Shown here one piece after another: positions 12,782 to 24,460 of a stretch of DNA of 64,000 nt. Numbering within the stretch: position 1 is the stretch's first letter; each line of letters opens with the position of its first letter. The position numbers were made by a program, and so were the translations under genes. The notes beneath the pieces are model-generated. The model saw nothing but the letters and a program-made list of their open reading frames with translations. It was not told where the DNA came from and made no database searches. The DNA is from Phialocephala subalpina (taxonomy: Eukaryota; Ascomycota; Leotiomycetes; Helotiales; Mollisiaceae): contig FJOG01000005.1 in assembly GCA_900073065.1 (NCBI GenBank), positions 124,001-188,000 of the forward strand, in the 5' to 3' direction.

Positions 12782-14184
12782 TCAAATTCGGTAGCCGCGC
12801 TGATTGAAGTCACTGCCCAACTCATGGCTCAGAACGGCTCTGTATCGGACTTTGCCACTTTGAAGCTTGTCCAAAGCTTCTGTCAACCCTTTGGCAGTCA
12901 TGGGAAACTCTTCAATCCAAGGCCGTATCTTATGCCGAGCTGCGAAAGTGAGCGCATCAATATGATTTTTACGAGACGCTTCAGTGCTGCCACTGGAACT
13001 CGATGTTAGTTACAAGTGAAAGCGAACAGTGAAATCGGACCGAAAGTCAACGTAAGAGATGGAGTCTTACATGATGCGATGACCTGGTAATATGAATGGC
13101 ATGTACCTATTTCAATGAATTAACTGCGCGCGGTGCCGAGAGCCATAGCCTACGGGATAACTAATGGTTGACCTTGAATGATCAATGGCACAATTGTAGC
13201 ACGGCGAGCAAGCACCGGCATGAATCTAGAGCAAGATATCAATGTACAGCGCTCGATGGAGGCTCAGTGTTGGGGACATACAGTTCAAAATCTGGCAGCT
13301 CGCTGCCACAAAGGAGTAGCACGTTGATGTCTTCCTCAATAGGCTGGGGATCTCCTGGATCCGGCAACCTAACGATCTTGCCCGCACCGAGCTTCAAAGC
13401 ATCGTTGACCTTGTCGTCATGATCTCGTGTGAACACCACAGGTTCGCAGCCCCAAGCGCGAGCATATTGAACGGCAAGATGACCAAGGCCACCAAGTCCA
13501 ACGATACCAACTCGGTCGTGAGGTTTGGCACCAGCAATGTGTAAAGCCTCATACACGGTTATCTTTGGAAGTGAGCCCGGAGTTCAGGAACCTGAATCAT
13601 AACAGTGATATGATCTTACCCCAGCACATTGAAGTGGCCCAGCATACTTCGACTCGATCTCCTCAGGTATGGGATAGACGAAGTCTTGATGCTTTATCAC
13701 GACGTTCCCGAAGGCACCTTGCTCGAGCTCGCCATATTTCTGGCCACGAGATTCTGGACAGTACTGTCGGTATCCAGAAACGCACTCGCGGCAATGACCG
13801 CACGACTAATCAGACTATGATCAACCAGAAATAAAAGATATGATCGATTGGATGCAAATACCGTACCGAAAATTGCCAGCTACACAAAACAAACGCGTCA
13901 ACTCCAAGCTCAAAACATGAATAGGCAGAGCGACATTACCCCCAACCAACTCTCATCCCAACTTTCACAGCTGTAACACAATCCCCAACTTTCTCAACTT
14001 CCCCAACACCCTCATGCCCAAGTCCACACCCAGAGGTCCTATCGTGAACATCGGTGCCGCAAACCCCAGAGTGGGTGACTCGGACAAGCACTTCGAGGCC
14101 ACCGATTGCTCGCTGAGAATACTTCAATTGAATTCGTCCACCGGCACCGCCGGCGAGGTAGAGTATACTTTCTAGGTTCGACAT
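12782..14184 (-). CDS. Zinc-dependent alcohol dehydrogenase (347 aa), seven exons
   Basis: Medium-chain, zinc-containing alcohol dehydrogenase oxidising or reducing alcohols/aldehydes with NAD(P). Seven exons join with exact phase: 13940-14184, 13867-13879, 13620-13805, 13282-13562, 13154-13225, 13071-13106, 12782-12992 (348 codons with stop). The catalytic zinc ligands sit in CGTDVHDR and GLGHEGVG. The structural-zinc lobe SCGHCRECVSGYRQYC has four cysteines. The Rossmann motif is VGIVGLGGLGH. The C-terminal part carries the usual ...YMPFILPGHRII and a final catalytic-domain helix. The second exon is only 13 nt, coding for the WQF-S link that joins GW-G to the structural-zinc lobe; without it the frame fails. 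It is divergent from the small gene at 14647, with a shared upstream region. The physiological substrate is not inferable. Confidence 0.92.
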
Positions 14185-14646
14185 GATTCAATTGAGTTGG
14201 TGATGTTCAGGGAAAGAGCTTGCATGATATGATGTTGATGAAATCTCGGTAGCGGGAGCTAAGCAACAATACCAATAGCGGGGCTTCCCGATTCGGTAGT
14301 GACCCCTGACCATGGCTTCCCCGCTCCTTATTTAGATATTTTGACGAGCTTCAATGTCCGAATTCTCGATAAATTTTGTTCCTCTCATCCACCAGAACGC
14401 AGACGTTTTCTACAACATTCAAAAGCCTCCCTGACTATAGCTCACCACCGTCGAGAGCTTCCAGAACTGTCAGTAAGGATGGAGGACGCGGCACGTGACA
14501 CTATCCTCGGCGAGACTCCTTCCCCCAAATTGCCAATACTGTACGGCAATCTCACCAGATCTCGGATACGAGATTAAGTCTTCGGAACAGAGCCTCCATA
14601 CCCCACATCGTCTAGTACTTGAGATGATATTGACCAGGTGGTTCAG
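14185..14646. promoter_or_regulatory. Divergent promoter region between the dehydrogenase and a small unknown gene
   Basis: This 462-bp gap separates the starts of two genes reading outward (dehydrogenase at 14184 minus, unknown at 14647 plus), so it must hold both promoters. I cannot point to specific factor sites. Confidence 0.4.
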
Positions 14647-15248
14647 ATGTCATTATTGACGAAGGTGGGTGGTGAGTATTGGCCAGATCTCCCCAATTTC
14701 CTTCCTCGATTATAGGTATATAGTATTCTACTACTTCTCTTTCTGCAGTTTTCAGAGGCATGACTGGCTCTATTATGGCTGGAGATATTGTTTTCGGCCT
14801 CAGCGATTGCTGGCCGCAGGAAGTGCTTTCCTTGTACTTGCTCCTGTTGGCGTTCTTCGCCAGTGGGAAATATGCCAAATATGTTACGGTTGGACAGAAG
14901 GATTCTGTCTGGGATCTGCTCGACTTCTTCAATGATGCGATCGAGGATGGACTACGCGGGTATGTAATGCAAAGCTATCATGGGTAAGCAATGTTTCAAT
15001 CTTGACATGACGTCCAAGCTCACAACCACCACAGACTTTACTCCTCTTCCAACTTCTTCACCTCAGCGAATGGCGCGGACGATAACAATCTCGAGAATGG
15101 AACCAAGAACATTGATTGGCAGAATCCCGACAACAAGCAATATTCTAGTTCCGACTCAAGGCTGGAAGGTGTAGCTAGGGGATGGCATTCTGCCAATGGA
15201 ACGGACGACTGGGCTGATTATGGGGACGATAATGAATACACTATTTGA
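14647..15248 (+). CDS. Small unknown protein (157 aa)
   Basis: Not recognised. Three exons (14647-14671, 14749-14983, 15035-15248) join in phase, with good donors GTGAGT and GTAAGC and acceptors CTGCAG and CCACAG. The start is chosen because the 25-nt first exon splices cleanly in front of the FRGMTGSIMAGD segment. The protein has one strongly hydrophobic stretch (VLSLYLLLLAFFASG, near residue 40), which could be a membrane helix. An acidic helical part follows (SVWDLLDFFNDAIEDGL), then a hydrophilic tail rich in Asn, Asp and Ser ending DDNEYTI. No catalytic motif is visible. It could be a lineage-specific membrane-associated protein. Confidence 0.65.
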
Positions 15249-15678
15249 AGTGCGACCTAGGAGGGCTAGTTTGTTGGAAATGGAGAAGGAAATGAGGAGA
15301 AGTCTTGGGGAAAGAGACGTTCTTTGCACCAATAATGTTTCCTTTGTTTGGGTTTGGGTAATGATCTTATGGCACGATAATACACGGAACAGAGAGATAA
15401 TTAGGATTGGGAGAAGGATAGCCGGAGGGAGAGAAGATGGGAAGGGGAGGTCTCGGGGGACGAGACGTTCTTTGCACCCAAACATTCTTTTTGTTTCGTC
15501 TACACATTGGCGTATAATGAGTACCTTATTTGATGAATGAATACCACGACAACACACGAACAACGAAAGAGACTTGAATATGTGTTCATTGTCCAATTTT
15601 TGGTCATTCCGATTGACACGAAACCATTAGCTCAAACAAAAACTTTCAACCCTTCAAGCCCCATCAAAACCCACAAAG
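15249..15678. other. Convergent 3' region, no gene seen
   Basis: This gap lies between the 3' ends of the small unknown gene (+) and the GST gene (-). It contains the terminal untranslated regions. A short sequence, roughly TTGGGG..AGACGTTCTTTGCACC, recurs at about 15305 and 15453 in decayed form. Confidence 0.4.
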
Positions 15679-16790
15679 TCACTCATGCTCATCCTTGTGA
15701 TTATCTTTATCCTCACCCTTCTTCCCAAAGACCTCCAAATTCTTCCTTTCCTTCTCCTCCAGCACCTTCTTGATAGGCTCCATGTTGACCATTTCATCCA
15801 ACCACCTCTGAACATGCGGAAACTCGGCCTTAGCATCGTAGTACGGCGCTACGACTTTGGTGGAGAAATCCTGCCAGGCTGTTCGTCAAATCTCAGCGTC
15901 AGTCTAATTATTTCTATATTTCAGAGGTGTAGATGTATGTCATGAGAGAACATTGCTCAAGGAACAGCTCAAGAGAGAGATATTTCCCCGAGAAATTGAC
16001 ACTTACGGATGAAGGCTAGGTCAGCGTAGGTGCATTTATTGCCGACGAGCCATTTGTTGGCGGAGAGGTGGGTGTTGAGGACGGCGGAGACGCGTTTGAT
16101 TTCGTTGACGTAGCGGTCGATGCATGATTGGAGTTTCTCGGGGTGGAGGTTGATGAACCAGCTTGGAGGGTGTTAGTGTTTGTGTGGGTGATGAGATGAG
16201 AGGGATAGCGGTCATGTGAGGATAAACGGGTGAGAAGGTTAGTAGTGGGGAGGTGTGAGATGGAGAGCATGGGAGGATGCTGTGAGAGGATCAAGATGAA
16301 GGAAATGGTGACTTGGGACTCACACCGCCTGACCATAGTAAGGTCCTTGCCCACTCATCTGGAAGTGCAGCCATTGTTTGCACAGGTAGTATTCTTCAGT
16401 CCCAGGCTCGTAGCTGATCTCAAAGTTTTTGTCGTACTTTTCGATGAGATATTCTATGATAGCGCCCGACTCCCAGAGTTTGATGTCTGTGTTAGGATCT
16501 TATTGACGATGGAGTTAGTATTTTTCCATTCAAGCATTGTTTAATCAAGCGAGATAAGAATAGAATGACTTTGGAGAGGGAGCAAAGGGTAAAGGAGTTC
16601 ACTCACCTGCGAGAGTGGGAAGGCGGCCGTTAGGGTTGACCTTGAGGTATTCCTGATTTTTGATCTCCTTGAAAGGCACGTAAATTGTTTCATGCGGGAT
16701 ATCGAGCGTGTAGAGGATCATAGAGACCTTGGCTGGGTTGGGACCAAGAACACCACCCCAGAGGGTGAGCGGCTTGATGTCTGGTGACAT
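15679..16790 (-). CDS. Glutathione S-transferase, Ure2-like (233 aa)
   Basis: Cytosolic GST of the fungal Ure2p-like class, conjugating glutathione to electrophiles or reducing disulfides. Exons 16607-16790, 16324-16486, 16007-16161 and 15679-15878 join in phase to 234 codons with stop. The N-terminal thioredoxin-fold domain starts LTLWGGVLGPNPAKVSMIL, with the NPAKV entry typical of the class. It continues through VNPNGRLPTL and the glutathione-binding WESGAIIEYL. The C-terminal all-helical domain holds QMSGQGPYYGQAVWF, the Ure2-type signature, and NKCTYADLAF. A lysine/glutamate-rich tail follows. The length is normal. It faces the 3' end of the small unknown gene and is transcribed away from the long intergenic region to its right. 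Role in detoxification is inferred from the family only. Confidence 0.93.
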
Positions 16791-18750
16791 GATGAATTTG
16801 ACTTGGGGGCAATGGCTTGAATGAGAAGAGCTGCTCAGAGATAGTGTTAGAAGTTTGAACGGGCATATCAGATTTGAAAGCAGGTAACAATGAAAGACTT
16901 TATACTTGAGTCCTACATCCTTCCTCCAGCATTACACAACGTTGAACTCCCCTCGAAAAACAATCCTCCTCAACATTTTCCGGGAATGATATTAAGCCGC
17001 CTTACTCCCACGCGTATTTGATAGGACACAATCCTTGCATCTTCAAATCTGGAGAGGCTCAAAGGCGGAGCGCATGCATGCAATGCAGCACAGATCACCG
17101 AGCTTACAAATTCAAGGCTGAATCCTGTGACGTGGATACGGAAAAGCAGGACGGAAAAAAGAAGGTTGTGTTTTGTGGTACCAAGCTCGTGCTAGACGGA
17201 ACTCCGTCGGGCAGTGGACGTCGCCGATTCTTGGGTGTCATGTATGTGTTCTTTCGGGATAAGAGGCAGCCCTGTGCCCGATTGACTGCCACAGTGCGAT
17301 GTATTGGGACTAGTCACATGATCACATACAATATTCGAGACTTGGGTTTTGAGACATACCTAAGACTTCAGGCCTTAATAAAACCTCATCTGGCAAGAGA
17401 GAACATGAAATGTGATGATAAAAAGCATAGAGACGGGATATCGAGACAGTGTATGTCACGTGGACCATGAGCACCGAAACAGATGCAAGAATGATTCTAC
17501 GCATGAATAGCAAAGACGTCTGATTAAATTTGACAAAAAAAAATTTTGCATCCGGGATTTTCTTGGAAGGAGAGCAGAGAAGGGGTCGTTCCCGAACCGA
17601 GACACGATCCCTGAGAAACATACATCACTAAGAACAACATCAATCAAACTTTTGTCTCGCAAACAATAGAGAACTGGAAGTGAGCGATGCTTCTGCGTAG
17701 ATTTACCTCAAAGAGATCGAAGGCACTCGTTGCAGAATACGAGAAGATGAATCGTGTAAGGTGATCAGCCCGAATCATCCACACGAGATCAGTGAGGAAA
17801 GTGACCCTCGACGACATCTCAGATCGACAAGTCCAGATGACTGTGGAAAAACTTTAAATTGATAGCCAAGAGAAAGAGCTCTCTGGACGTGAACCCCTCC
17901 TTCATCCTTGGTATTGTTCACTAAACAAGACCTCGGCGAACGACAAACAGAACAAGCCCTCACTCCAGCAGATGACTGATCATGCATCTTTAAACTTCAG
18001 CATTGAAGAAGCGGCGACGATGAGAGATCTGAAAGCGCCAACTGATGACAGGAAAAGACTGTTCAATATTATGAAGGGCAACTTGATCAATGGCCAAATT
18101 TGCCAGAAGATGTAAGTAGTGCTGAGAAGAATTTCAAACCTTGAGCAAAGCTGCTGCCCTGAATTGTTACCGATGAGGATATGAAATATTTAGATTTGGT
18201 TGATGCTCGTGCAAAGGGTCCGAGGTCGCGCGCGGAGCGGACTCTGCCTGCTTTCCACCCCGGCAATTTCAAGGGACTTTAACCTTACCTCGTTAGCGTC
18301 TCGATTAACCTTAGCCTCACAGCGTCCCAAGACTCTTCTCGCCGACACAAACATTCGGCCTCAAGCGGAACGCAGCAACTGCGTCCAACGAGACGAGCGC
18401 GAGCGCACCGCGGCCGACGGTCAGAAATACGAAGACTCATCTGATAGGTTACATTCATGCGTCATCGGCGATACAATGGATCTGGGAGTACCATTTGAGA
18501 TTGCCGGTTCCAGTGGAACTGAAGCCCGAAACCGACGCCTGGTCAGCTTACTTGTGCATCCATAGTGAATCAGTAATCGCGAAATAAGAAGGAAGTTTCC
18601 CTTCCTGAATCGTGTGGAGATTCACTTGTCCCTTAACCTTACATCCGTACTTTGATATCTGGGGTACCCTACTTGGCGTTTTTGCGCTTCCTCTCCAGCA
18701 CCTTCTCTCAGTGCCTTCCCTTTCAGCGCCGTTTTGTCAGCACTTTCGTT
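16791..18750. other. Long intergenic region, no gene supported
   Basis: About 2 kb between the divergent GST and acyl-CoA ligase starts. The longest frame is 150 codons at 17018 but begins at a TTG and shows no domain features. An A/T run occurs at about 17537. Both promoters must lie here. Confidence 0.45.
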
Positions 18751-20704
18751 ATGGCTGTCGCATCTCCTTACCCGCTAATTGATATCCCAGAGGTTGATAC
18801 CTGGACTTTCTTATTTGAGAGCAAGAGGGACTTCGCGGACGACAAAGGTAAGTACAGTCAGTGTCTTGTCAGCGCAAGCAATTGATACTAACGGCGATCA
18901 GTAATCTTCCTCGACCCCACAACATTTCGGCAATATACCTACCATGAGCTCAAGCAGACTGCGATCGCATTCGGACACGCTCTCCGTTCGCAATGGAACT
19001 GGAAGAAAGATGATTGTATCGGATTCTATTCACCAAACTGTGTCGACACTCCCGCCTTGACACTTGGTGCTTTCTGGGCTGGAGCTGTGGTCTCGCCAGC
19101 AAATCCAGCGTATACGGCAGCAGAACTGGCTTTCCAACTCAAGGATTCTGGAGCAAAGGCCCTTATCACTCAAGCACCATGCCTCAAGGTGGCTTCTGAA
19201 GCTGCAAAGATAGCCAAGATCCCACAGAATCGGATACTCTTGATAGGCGATGAGAGAAGTTCCCAGGTCCAGCATTTCAGTCAATTTATTTCTTCTGCGA
19301 AGAACAGCCCGCTTTCCAAGCGCGTACCGTGCAAGCCGTCTGAAATGTGCTTTCTTGTTTATTCCTCTGGCACAACAGGTATGTTTGATAATTCTGTCAT
19401 TTGACTGCTGGAGCTGCGAGATGGAGCAGCTCACTTGCGTATCTGAAGAGCAACCTTTGACATGCTCACCTTCTCCCTGAACATCCGGAGAAAATCCTGA
19501 CGGCAAATAGGGCTACCCAAAGGTGTAATGCTCACCCATCGTAATACCATAGTCAATCTCTTACAAACCGATTCGGTTCAAACAGACCTCACCCATGACG
19601 GAGGAGTAGATGGCAAAGGAGATACAGTAATTGCTGTATTGCCATTTTATCATGTCTATGGTCAGCCTTACCAAACTTTCATACGCAACAGATTCTGACA
19701 CATTGTTACAGGCTTGCAATACGAGATTCTATATATGGTTCACCTTGGCCTGAAAGTCGTTATCTTATCTGCCTTCACTCCAGACGCATTTTGTCAAGCA
19801 GTTCAAGACCACAAAGTTACTTTCGGATACTTGGTTCCACCGATCATCCTGTTTCTCGCGAAGTCACCACTTGTTGATAAGTACAGTTTGAGGAGTTTGA
19901 CCTCTGGGATGTCGGCGGCAGCTCCTTTGGCAACGGACTTGGTAGAAGGTGTTTACAACAGGCTGGGACTTCGAGTCAAGCAGGCATACGGCTTGAGCGA
20001 GTGTGCTCCAGCAATCACTACGATGGTAAAGTCCGCTTCTTGTCACCGATTCGGTATATTTACTGATGATTTGGCAGGAAATCAACGACTGGAGAACTAA
20101 AATAGGCTCGGTTGGTAAGGTTCTTCCGAATCAAATCGTTAAGATCATGTCCGAAGATGAGAGGCTGCTCTCAACAGGCTCAGACGGCGAGATCTGGGTA
20201 CAAGGACCGAACGTCTTCCCCGGCTATCTCAACAACCCTACCGCAACAGCAAACTGCATGACACCCGACGGCTTCTTCAAGACCGGCGACATTGGACATT
20301 TCGACAAGGACGGATATCTCTACATCACGGACCGAAAGAAGGAGCTGATCAAATACAAAGGCTTCCAAGTCGCTCCCGCCGAGCTCGAGGGATTGTTGAT
20401 TGGACATCCAAAGATTGGAGATGCGTGCGTCTTGGGCGTGTATGAGGAATCTCAAGCGACGGAGTTACCGAAGGCATTCCTGGTGAAATCGGAAGCTGCG
20501 AAAGATCACGATGATTTGGTGCTTGCGAAGGAGATGCATGAATGGATTTCTAGGCAGGTGGCTCATCACAAGAGGTTGAGAGGAGGGATCTGCTTCGTGG
20601 AGGCGATTCCCAAGTCTGCTGCGGGAAAGATCTTACGGAGAGTGCTGAGGGATCAGATCAAGATTACGGAGGGCAAGAACGGGCAGGTGAAGTCGAAGCT
20701 GTGA
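18751..20704 (+). CDS. 4-coumarate:CoA ligase-like acyl-CoA synthetase, peroxisomal (554 aa)
   Basis: Adenylate-forming enzyme that activates a carboxylic acid to its CoA thioester through an acyl-AMP. Five exons join in phase: 18751-18847, 18902-19378, 19511-19660, 19712-20025, 20078-20704 (555 codons with stop). The P-loop reads VYSSGTTGLPKGVMLTHRN, interrupted by an intron after the first G of the second half. Further motifs are the YGLSEC block, the adenylate motif GFFKTGDIGHFDKDG, the hinge DRKKELIKYKGFQVAP, and the catalytic lysine in KSAAGKILRR. The protein ends in SKL, a perfect type-1 peroxisomal targeting signal. Candidate substrates are aromatic or fatty acids; the 4CL-like class is large in fungi and substrate cannot be fixed here. 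An upstream in-frame extension exists to 18652 but starts without ATG, so the ATG at 18751 is preferred. Confidence 0.93.
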
Positions 20705-21181
20705 GTTCTTCACAAATTGGAGGAAGGAGCGCACCTGCAAGTCATTTGAGCACGGCTTCTGTGCACAGGCATTCTTGCTTTCCACTATCAACGTAGGCAT
20801 GAATTTATGACTTTGTCGTATGTGTCGAAAGTGGACAGGTTACATCCTCTTGTGGTATCTCTCCATCAACCACGACAAGCCATCTTGTCCTTCCTAGCTC
20901 TCAAAGTCCAACCTTCTTAATTTCCGCTTCCGTTTTCTCCTTCTCTCCAACGCTCTCACCATTAAAGCAAGATTTAGAAATTCGATGAGTTTAAGTTCTC
21001 TGGGGCCTAGCTTGTCTCCACTGGAACGAGGTGAGTTGCAGTTTTCTGGAGCGAATCACGAACAGGGTTAGGCAAGTCCGAGTCAAGTCGAGTTTGAGGC
21101 CGATTTCTGGCAACTCGAACTCGGACTCGAGCCATATTTTAAAGACTCAAACAAAACTCGACTGCCTAATCGAGTTAGAAT
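20705..21181. other. Intergenic region with a small inverted motif
   Basis: No gene is seen. Between about 21060 and 21180 there are several short direct and inverted copies of a CAAGTC/GACTCG/CTCGAGT-like motif. This could be a decayed repeat or the leader of the next gene. Confidence 0.35.
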
Positions 21182-24151
21182 ATGCCAAATTTGCCAGCCA
21201 AGAATCAACAGACATCATCCTTCCAAAACCAACAACCTCAGAATCAACAATCGCAGACTACACAACCTCAGACTCAAAAACCAACAACTCAAATTCAACC
21301 AGTCTCATACCAGCCAATCCCCAGAAAACCAGTGCCGGTGTCGAATGTACCGGTCTCATATCAGCCGATCCCGGTTACAAATCAAACAGGCCCAACAATA
21401 CCGACCCCTCAACCACCATCTCCAGTTCAACCATCCTCTTCCACTCAGTCACCTCCACCAAAGCGGCGAAAGCTGACTGCTCTCGCAGAGAAGTATGGGC
21501 AACCTCCTCTTACTCCACTTTTTGGCACGGATCCCATTGAGAGCGGTTTGACCCCTCTGATCAACGGACCATTTACTACAGCGGCAGAGAGAGCACTATT
21601 TGAACGCTATATGAAGACCAAGCCCCATCCGCCTTGATCCATCAGGAGATCTCCCCGCTTTTGCTAACTGCTCGTTTTCAGCTGAACAAGTACAACGCGC
21701 GAGATTCGACGGTATAGCTTTCCTGGATATCTTCGAACGACTTGTCTGACAAACATAGGCTTCACCACTGCTGATCTCCATGCCATCGAGGCTTTTGCTC
21801 CCACCAGTACAGAAGATGGGCTTTTACTACCTCCCAACTCTCCTATTCATCCCCTATTTGCCTTTGATAGGTGGGATTTTCCATCCCCAAACCATGTAGC
21901 AAAATATCCCTTAAACGATGACAGGCCAGGCATTTGGGAGGTGAGCATGTTTATCAAACCTTTTGGGGGCTTTACTAAAGGTAGAAGGCGAAGAATCCTT
22001 TGGTCTGGGAAGTATTGGAACCGGTTTTACAACTAGCAAGTTTCATCATAAGTCATGGACATGTTTGGGGCTGGTAAGTCAAATACAAGGATATGACACC
22101 TCAAGAGCTGAGATCAAGCAGGTGGCATTCGTTATTGTTCGGCGCTGTCAACTTTGTCGATATGGCTGAGCTACTGCCGATCTTTCAATCCGGCAATGAA
22201 CAATACACCCGAGCTCGATGCCCCGATCCGTCACTACACGCAACCGATGAGGCAAAGACGGCTTTACAGAAAAAATTCAGATCCAGCGCAACTGCAATCC
22301 AGTGGGCCTTCCAGAGTGCAGTGCATGATAACTATTCTGGTTTGCCAAGCCCTGGATGTTGCTATGGATTAACACGAAGGAAGACTTTCTTTGCCAGGAC
22401 ACTAAAGTCTATGTAGCATTCGAAATGTTCGAGCCTCTAATGAGCACGAACTTAAACCCAGCGGAGAGGGCATTGGAGATCTTCAGAGCGGCCAACACAG
22501 TTCTGCATGAAACCGGTGTATGTCCAGTCAATTATATGACAACCTGAGATCCAGTTAGATACTGATACGCCTAGCAAGCATGCAATGTGGGATATATGGA
22601 CAACCAATGCTCTTCAGTTATTACCTGAACCGTTCTTCGAGGATGAGAGGTAAGATATTTGCTTACACATTTCTTTCTCATTATGTTCTAATCTTACTGT
22701 TTGACACAATGAGAAGCATGTCACGATACCAACAATTTTGATAACACGATGAACCACATATGCTAATAACCGATCCTAATTAGAACCAGTGAATTGTGGG
22801 CGCCCCAATGATCCGATGACTCTGGTACTGATTGATTAGAGGATTTTCAGCAGAGAACTCGGTAAGACTACATGATATTCCAGCCAGCCAGAGATGAACA
22901 CTAACACCTGCAGATGTTCGGTGGAGTTACGGAGCAGCTGATCAGCTTGCTGGATGCAAGTCTGGGGAAGGAACGCCTGCCAGCAGCAACTATTCTCGCG
23001 GAAGTTCATGGTCGAGTAGTTTGGGAGCGGCACCTCTTAATTTTGCACGACAGGTCGAGTTGGGATACAATCTGCCATTCCGAATACACAGAAGGCTTTC
23101 CGGTTCTTCAGCCAGTCTACAACGACTATTGCACGAAAGAGGAATGGCCGATTCCTGTAATATGGTTCTTCAAGATCCATAACCCAGAATTCTGGAATGT
23201 CCACGTCAGACAGTGAGCTTGCCTTACATATCCCTTGATAGATTGTACTGAAACATTTACTCAGTTGGGGCGCCGAATCAACACGTATGGGTCCCAAGAC
23301 AATAGGAGGCCGACAAGTAGTCCCTGATACTACTGTGGGTAGGCCAAGCAAGCAGACTCCAGGTAGAGTCTTCACTCGAGAATGGTACCATTCAGATAGG
23401 GTCCAACTGTCTGTTTCGCCTGCAATCATGTCTCAGAATGAGATTGATGCTACAGAATCAGAAAACAAGCGGCGAAATTATGCCCAGTTTCTTATAGAAA
23501 CGATGTATGATCAGGATCAGGAGATGCGTAACAGGAACACAGTGCTCCCTCAGTCTCTGATGGTTGGGCCACCAAGACCGCCCGCAGCGAACCCTACTAA
23601 TCCAGTGGATCCAACAAATCCGAACCCTCCTCCTTCTCCAGATTCATTGCCCGATTTAGTTCCGATACCGCCTCGGTTCGATGAGATCACAAAGTATCTC
23701 CTCTCTAAGTATCAAAGGCTTGCGCTTGATACGTTGAATTTCAGAATTGCCGAGCATACTCTGTACCACTATGTACGTTCAAGCTGTCCATACTCCACAA
23801 CTTTAACCATTTGTTGACATGTACTTCAGATCCTGCATGAAGGTGGGCTCTCACTCACGGCTACCGAGTGGCGAGAATTCCTCGTCTACTGCAACTCTGG
23901 ACAAATAGGACCACATTTGTTTCTGTAAGTCCATGCGACAACATTCATAAAACTCAGTGTCACTAAACAGTTCTAGATACCGTCGCACCGGAGTCTCAAC
24001 TGGCGTTGTGCGAAAGATCATGAACGGGTGGCCGTCGCTGTCTGATCCGAAAGGTGTGAAGATCGTCGCGAAAGAGCGTCCGGATAGCTTCATTCGTCCT
24101 TCCACAGATATAATGAAAGCATTCACCAAGTATGCTCAGAGAGCCATGTAA
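21182..24151 (+). CDS. Unknown many-exon gene, probably frameshifted
   Basis: Not recognised, but clearly a gene. From 21682 I can chain exons that keep phase: 21682-21711, 21759-21940, 21985-22073, 22122-22517, 22555-22649, 22784-22795 (12 nt), 22840-22861, 22914-23212, 23265-23772, 23830-23924, 23977-24151. The segment at 21182-21637 would give a Gln/Pro/Thr-rich N-terminus with a basic PPKRRKL cluster resembling a nuclear signal, but its link to 21682 is unclear. The core is rich in Trp and acidic residues (PLVWEVLEPVLQL, KHAMWDIW, FGGVTEQLISLLD); a Pro/Asn-rich linker follows and the end is a basic domain. Inside exon 22122-22517 the frame changes near 22335: YSG... gives way to WFAKPWMLLWINTKED. 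Either one base is missing or a weak intron (GTGCAT...GAAG) is used. The last exon is repeated downstream in a 250-bp duplication. Confidence 0.6.
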
Positions 24152-24460
24152 GACCCCTCCCTTCCCCTTTCTCCTTCCCCTTTCTCCTTCCCCACTATCT
24201 CCCATGCTAACACTAAACAGTTCTAGATACCGTCGCACCGGAGTCTCAACTGGCGTTGTGCGAAAGATCATGAACGGGTGGCCGTCGCTGTCTGATCCGA
24301 AAGGTGTGAAGATCGTCGCGAAAGAGCGTCCGGATAGCTTCATTCGTCCTTCCACAGATATAATGAAAGCATTCACCAAGTATGCTCAGAGAGCCATGTA
24401 AGACCCCTCCCTTCCCCTTTCTCCTTCCCCTTTCTCCTTCCCCACTATCTCCCATGCTAA
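23961..24460. repeat. Perfect tandem duplication 2 x 250 bp (23961-24210, 24211-24460)
   Basis: Both units are identical. The unit contains the end of an intron, the whole last exon of the unknown gene, its stop, and 59 bases of pyrimidine-rich 3' flank. The second copy therefore contains an orphan copy of the last exon (24227-24401). The length matches the duplications at 11953 and 28166 exactly. Confidence 0.97.

Noticed and set aside
17018..17470. Plus-strand open frame of 150 codons
   Set aside because: It starts at TTG, has no recognisable motif and lies in a presumed divergent promoter region.
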